Shown here: in pieces, positions 6,909-9,369 of the stretch
Position numbering within the stretch: the first letter of the stretch is position 1
Layout of the letters: the number at the start of each line of letters is the position of its first letter
Source of the DNA: Lachnospiraceae bacterium
GTDB lineage: Bacteria > Bacillota_A > Clostridia > Lachnospirales > Lachnospiraceae
NCBI GenBank assembly: GCA_024689605.1
Contig: JAILDD010000154.1
Span: forward strand, 1-9,369
DNA length: 9,369 nt
Reading direction: 5' to 3'
The notes under the pieces: model-generated
Told to the model about the DNA's origin: nothing
Databases searched by the model: none
The model's input: only the letters and a program-made list of their open reading frames with translations
Made by a program: the position numbers and the translations under genes

Positions 6909-7475
6909 ATGGTTTTTTGCAGTAAATGTGGAAATAAATGCGAGGATGATGCAGGAAAGTGCCCAAAATGCGGCACAGTGCTTTTTAGTGCTGAAGACAT
7001 GGAAACAGTATTAGAGGCATCCAGAGCAATAAATGAAATGGAGAAAGAGGCTGAAGCAGATACAGAAAAGAAAAAGAAAGACAGGACAAAAGCTGAATGG
7101 ATAGTGGTTATAGTTGGAGTCGTTATATATGTAGCTGCTTTAATAGGCGTTATTTATCTGTTTGTAACAAATAACAGTATGAATGATATATTAGAACAGA
7201 TAAGAAATGATGGTTTTATGGATGTGGTTGGAGGGTTTATATTTCTTTTTACTATGGTTCCGCTTCTTTTTGCCGGTACACCTGCCGGTTTCCTGGCAAC
7301 CACAAAGATACGGGAAAGTACGCCTATGGTTGTACTGAAATGTTTTGTGCCCATCGGAACAATTATATGGTTTGGTTTAGTTGTGGAATTGTCAATGATA
7401 TGCGGGATGCTTGCCTTACCATATTACATAATAAAACGTATAGTTATTATTGTTAAAGAAAAGAAAGCAGGTTGA
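6909..7475 (+). CDS. Zinc-ribbon membrane protein of unknown function, three or so TM helices
   Basis: The 188-residue product begins with a zinc ribbon (C4, C7, C18, C21; FCSKCGNK...CPKCGTVLF). A highly charged segment follows (residues 40-62, ending EKKKKDRTK), then hydrophobic helices at about 64-86, 104-128 and 141-170, and a basic C-terminus. It is an integral membrane protein with a probable cytoplasmic zinc ribbon. The start is supported by a G-rich ribosome binding site (AAGGGGGCGG, 6889-6898), slightly far at about 10 nt. I do not recognise a family beyond the zinc ribbon. The layout, an N-terminal ribbon on a small membrane protein near an SPFH gene, recalls YdjG-type partners of YdjI, but no sequence relationship is claimed. 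Its place right after the TIR genes suggests a membrane partner of the same system. Confidence 0.78.
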   Translation: MVFCSKCGNKCEDDAGKCPKCGTVLFSAEDMETVLEASRAINEMEKEAEADTEKKKKDRTKAEWIVVIVGVVIYVAALIGVIYLFVTNNSMNDILEQIRNDGFMDVVGGFIFLFTMVPLLFAGTPAGFLATTKIRESTPMVVLKCFVPIGTIIWFGLVVELSMICGMLALPYYIIKRIVIIVKEKKAG

Positions 7476-7507
7476 GCCGGGCCCCGCCTTTTTTGCGCAG
7501 CAGGCGG
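7471..7507 (+). terminator. Possible terminator after the zinc-ribbon membrane protein gene
   Basis: A GC-rich stretch (GCCGGGCCCCGCC, 7476-7488) runs straight into six T residues (7489-7494). CCGCC at 7484-7488 can pair with GGCGG at 7503-7507, but that hairpin contains the T run in its loop, which is not canonical. The position after the stop codon favours termination; the structure is unclear. Confidence 0.3.
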
Positions 7508-7508
7508 T

Positions 7509-7537
7509 TTGACATCAAAGCTTAATTTTGCTACAAT
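7509..7537 (+). promoter_or_regulatory. Strong sigma-A promoter for the gene at 7590
   Basis: A perfect TTGACA at 7509-7514, a 17-nt spacer, and TACAAT at 7532-7537 (5/6). This is the closest match to a housekeeping promoter in the window. The predicted start near 7544 leaves a leader of about 46 nt. High constitutive expression of the downstream gene is likely. Confidence 0.85.
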
Positions 7538-7589
7538 GAGATTGTAACTGTAGGTTGTTGCATTATTATTCAGAAAGGAATGGTGAATT

Positions 7590-8198
7590 ATGAGCGTAAA
7601 CGGAATTACGGCTAATGCAGCAGCGGTGCAAAGTCAGTATGCATATGACAGCACGAAGTCTGCGAAGAGCACTGAAGAAAAGAGTGCTCTCACACCGGCA
7701 ACAGGATCTGAAGGCGTGGTTTATGAACGCAGTGAAGAGGCTGATGCTGAATCGGCAAAGAAGACTTACACACCTAATACAGAACTTGTAGCAAAGCTTA
7801 AACAGGAGAATCTGGCGCGCACACAGCAGCTGGAGGATATAGTCAATAAGCTTATCTCCGGCCAGGGCAAGGCTTTCTCCATGGCTACAGGCAATCTCAA
7901 GGATTTCTTTGCAAATCTTGAGGTGGATGAGGCTACAAGAGCACAGGCACAGAAGGATATTTCCGAGGACGGGTACTATGGCGTAAAGCAGACATCCGAA
8001 AGGATATTTGATTTTGCCATGGCTCTTACAGGCGGAGATCCGGACAAGATGGAAGAGATGCGTGCAGCATTTGACAAGGGTTTCAAGCAGGCTACGGGTG
8101 CATGGGGAAGTGAACTGCCCGAGATCAGCCAGAAGACCCGGGATGCAGTCCACGAGCTTTTCGATAAGTACAAGGAGTCAAACGCAGTAGCTGAATGA
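7590..8198 (+). CDS. Conserved clostridial protein of unknown function (sometimes labelled 'hydrogenase-4 component G')
   Basis: The product is 202 residues, soluble, acidic and helical, with no signal peptide or membrane segment. The first ~60 residues are low-complexity Ala/Ser/Glu/Lys. The conserved part covers about 65-195 and includes LISGQGKAFSMA, EDGYYGVKQTSERIFDFA, GGDPDKMEEM and ELPEISQKT. I recall this family from Clostridia, where databases attach the name 'hydrogenase-4 component G'. Nothing here suggests a hydrogenase (no metal-binding cysteines, not a single cysteine), so that label is best ignored. The motif GYxGVxQTSxRI also resembles DUF5610-type proteins. It has its own strong promoter and terminator, so it is a one-gene unit and probably not part of the TIR system. 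The start is supported by GAAAGGA 10 nt upstream. Function is unknown. Confidence 0.85.
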   Translation: MSVNGITANAAAVQSQYAYDSTKSAKSTEEKSALTPATGSEGVVYERSEEADAESAKKTYTPNTELVAKLKQENLARTQQLEDIVNKLISGQGKAFSMATGNLKDFFANLEVDEATRAQAQKDISEDGYYGVKQTSERIFDFAMALTGGDPDKMEEMRAAFDKGFKQATGAWGSELPEISQKTRDAVHELFDKYKESNAVAE

Positions 8199-8259
8199 GC
8201 GTAGCAATGAGCTTAGTTCTGAGAGCGGTATTCGTTGGATAACTGTTTAACTAATTATT

Positions 8260-8289
8260 AAACGCCTTCCGTAAAGCGGGAGGCGTTTT
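8260..8289 (+). terminator. Intrinsic terminator after the gene at 7590
   Basis: AAACGCCTTCCG at 8260-8271 pairs with CGGGAGGCGTTT at 8277-8288: twelve pairs, one of them G-U, around a 5-nt loop. The stem ends in TTTT (8286-8289) and is flanked by A residues on the left, so it may work in both directions. It closes the single-gene unit that starts at the promoter at 7509. Confidence 0.88.
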
Positions 8290-8296
8290 ACAGTAA

Positions 8297-8382
8297 GAAA
8301 GCATTTGGAAGAACCTATAGGCTCTGAGCTTTACTGAATTTTGTAAAGTATGATGGCTTGGTGCCAAAACTGGAATGCTTTC
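8297..8382 (+). other. Inverted-repeat-rich leader before the patatin gene
   Basis: GAAAGCATT at 8297-8305 is the exact reverse complement of AATGCTTTC at 8374-8382 and would enclose the palindrome CCTATAGG (8314-8321), a CTTTAC/GTAAAG stem (8329-8334 with 8343-8348) and a TGGC/GCCA stem (8354-8357 with 8363-8366). Together they could fold as a closed multi-branch element ending 18 nt before the GTG start. I do not recognise a known RNA family. Confidence 0.4.
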
Positions 8383-8400
8383 AGAATATGGAGATTTACA

Positions 8401-9369
8401 GTGAACAGGGAAGAGCTGATAAGTGATATTGAAAATGAGATAAAAGAGCTGCAGGGTGAAGCAGACAAAATAAACGGGCAGATTTCAGAGTTAAATCTTC
8501 TGTTGCATGAAGTGAAGAATTGCGGTGATGAAGATCTGGGCAGGATATCAGACAGATTCCGCAGCGGGCTTTTTAGTACTGCGGATACCGATGCTGAAAG
8601 ACCGATCCCGGCAGGGCGTGCATCAGAAAAGATAACCGAGGGATGTCTGGTAATCGAGGGTGGTGCATTCAGAGGCGGTGCCTATGACAGTGGTGTGCTG
8701 GACTGTCTGATGGTAAATGATGTTAATTTTCAATGTGTCCTTGGTGTCTCAGCCGGTGCTATCACGGGACTTGATTATATGTCGGGACAGATAGGAAGAT
8801 CCGCAAGGCTAAATATCGGATTTCGACATGATCCCAGATATGTAGGATACAAGGCTCTTTACAGCGATAAGAGTCTTGTGGGATTTACATTTTTATATGA
8901 TACGTATAACGAGATAGAACCCTTTGATGAGGAATTTTTCAAACGTAAATCAAGACGTTTCATCACCGTTGCAACGGATATGCATACCGGAAAGCCGGCT
9001 TTTTTTGAAAGAGGAAAGTGCCGGAGTATAAAGCGTGCCGTAAGAGCCTCCGCATCCATGCCCCTTGTGACCAAGCCGGTGGTTATGAACGGTGTGCCTT
9101 ATCTGGACGGCGGGTGTTCCGACAAGATTCCTTATGACTGGGCTCTTGAGCAGGGCTTTGAAAAAATTGTGGTCATCAGGACAAGGGAACGTGAGTACCG
9201 CAAGAAAACCATAAGCAAGGCAGAGAGGAAGGCTCTTGAAACAGTATACCGTAAGTTTCCTGATTTTGTAAGATCGGCTACTGCCAGCAACGAACAGTAC
9301 AATGCACAGTGCGAAGAACTGGAACGGTTGGAAAAAGAGGGCAGGCTCATGATACTTGAGCCGAAGACG
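8401..9369 (+). CDS. Patatin-like phospholipase, 3'-truncated by the window end
   Basis: A GTG start with GGAG 7 nt upstream opens a frame that runs to the window edge (323 codons, no stop). The patatin fold begins near residue 82: a glycine-rich oxyanion loop EGGAFRGGAY (86-95), the nucleophile elbow GVSAG with S117, and the DGG motif with catalytic D236 (YLDGGCSDKIPYDWA). Patatins use this Ser-Asp dyad to hydrolyse fatty acyl esters of lipids. The first ~80 residues, before the catalytic domain, form a charged helical or coiled-coil segment (IENEIKELQGEADKINGQ) that most small bacterial patatins lack. An in-frame ATG at 8353 is possible but has no good ribosome binding site. It is separated from the TIR locus by a gene, promoters and a terminator, so it is probably not part of it. 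Substrate and role are unknown. Confidence 0.9.
   Translation, partial: MNREELISDIENEIKELQGEADKINGQISELNLLLHEVKNCGDEDLGRISDRFRSGLFSTADTDAERPIPAGRASEKITEGCLVIEGGAFRGGAYDSGVLDCLMVNDVNFQCVLGVSAGAITGLDYMSGQIGRSARLNIGFRHDPRYVGYKALYSDKSLVGFTFLYDTYNEIEPFDEEFFKRKSRRFITVATDMHTGKPAFFERGKCRSIKRAVRASASMPLVTKPVVMNGVPYLDGGCSDKIPYDWALEQGFEKIVVIRTREREYRKKTISKAERKALETVYRKFPDFVRSATASNEQYNAQCEELERLEKEGRLMILEPKT

Noticed and set aside
1907..7475. Classification of the locus as Thoeris
   Set aside because: Thoeris pairs TIR proteins with ThsA (SIR2-SLOG or TM-type effector). No such effector is encoded here, and SPFH and zinc-ribbon genes are not part of that system.
7566..8153. Minus-strand open frame of 195 codons opposite the gene at 7590
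   Set aside because: It is antisense to a recognisable conserved protein with a strong promoter and ribosome binding site; the frame is Cys/Leu-rich with no recognisable domain.
8353..8400. ATG at 8353 as the start of the patatin
   Set aside because: It lacks a good ribosome binding site, lies inside an inverted-repeat region and would add a Trp-rich stretch; GTG at 8401 has GGAG at a proper distance.

Overview
The window looks like chromosomal DNA from a Gram-positive anaerobe of the class Clostridia, most likely Lachnospiraceae (Butyrivibrio-like). The reasons are the moderate-to-low GC content, strong AGGAGG-type ribosome binding sites, consensus sigma-A promoters, an Rpn/PD-(D/E)XK 'transposase' of the type abundant in Lachnospiraceae, and a small conserved clostridial protein at 7590-8198. 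This is inferred from sequence character and remembered families, not from a search. Every supported gene is on the + strand.

Layout. Positions 2-454 hold the 3' part of a LivF-type ABC ATPase. Positions 733-1545 hold an Rpn-family nuclease gene. Its expected N-terminus lies upstream and appears to be cut off by a one-base frameshift, and its C-terminus is a perfect heptad-repeat helix. Positions 1546-1906 contain a hairpin, a good promoter and a leader RNA that ends in an intrinsic terminator only 34 nt before the next start codon. Positions 1907-7475 hold the main locus: an SPFH/band-7 protein with three zinc ribbons, an 859-residue protein (zinc ribbon, TIR, one membrane segment, 37-residue repeats, DUF6273-like domain), a second TIR protein of 290 residues, and a small zinc-ribbon membrane protein. 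Positions 7590-8198 hold a conserved protein of unknown function with its own near-consensus promoter and terminator. Positions 8401-9369 hold a patatin-like phospholipase cut by the window end.

How the genes may work together. The genes at 1907, 3277 and 5880 are closely spaced (53 and 23 nt gaps), each has a strong ribosome binding site, and no convincing terminator separates them, so they look like one operon. The gene at 6909 follows after 156 nt and has a candidate promoter of its own. Three of these four proteins carry CxxC-CxxC zinc ribbons, and both TIR domains keep the WxxxE glutamate that is catalytic in NAD-cleaving TIR enzymes. A reasonable hypothesis is a membrane-associated sensing system. 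The large TIR protein would be a receptor with an outside sensor and an inside NADase-type TIR, the SPFH protein a membrane scaffold, and the second TIR a soluble partner or effector. Whether it defends against phage, responds to envelope stress or acts in cell signalling cannot be decided from sequence alone.
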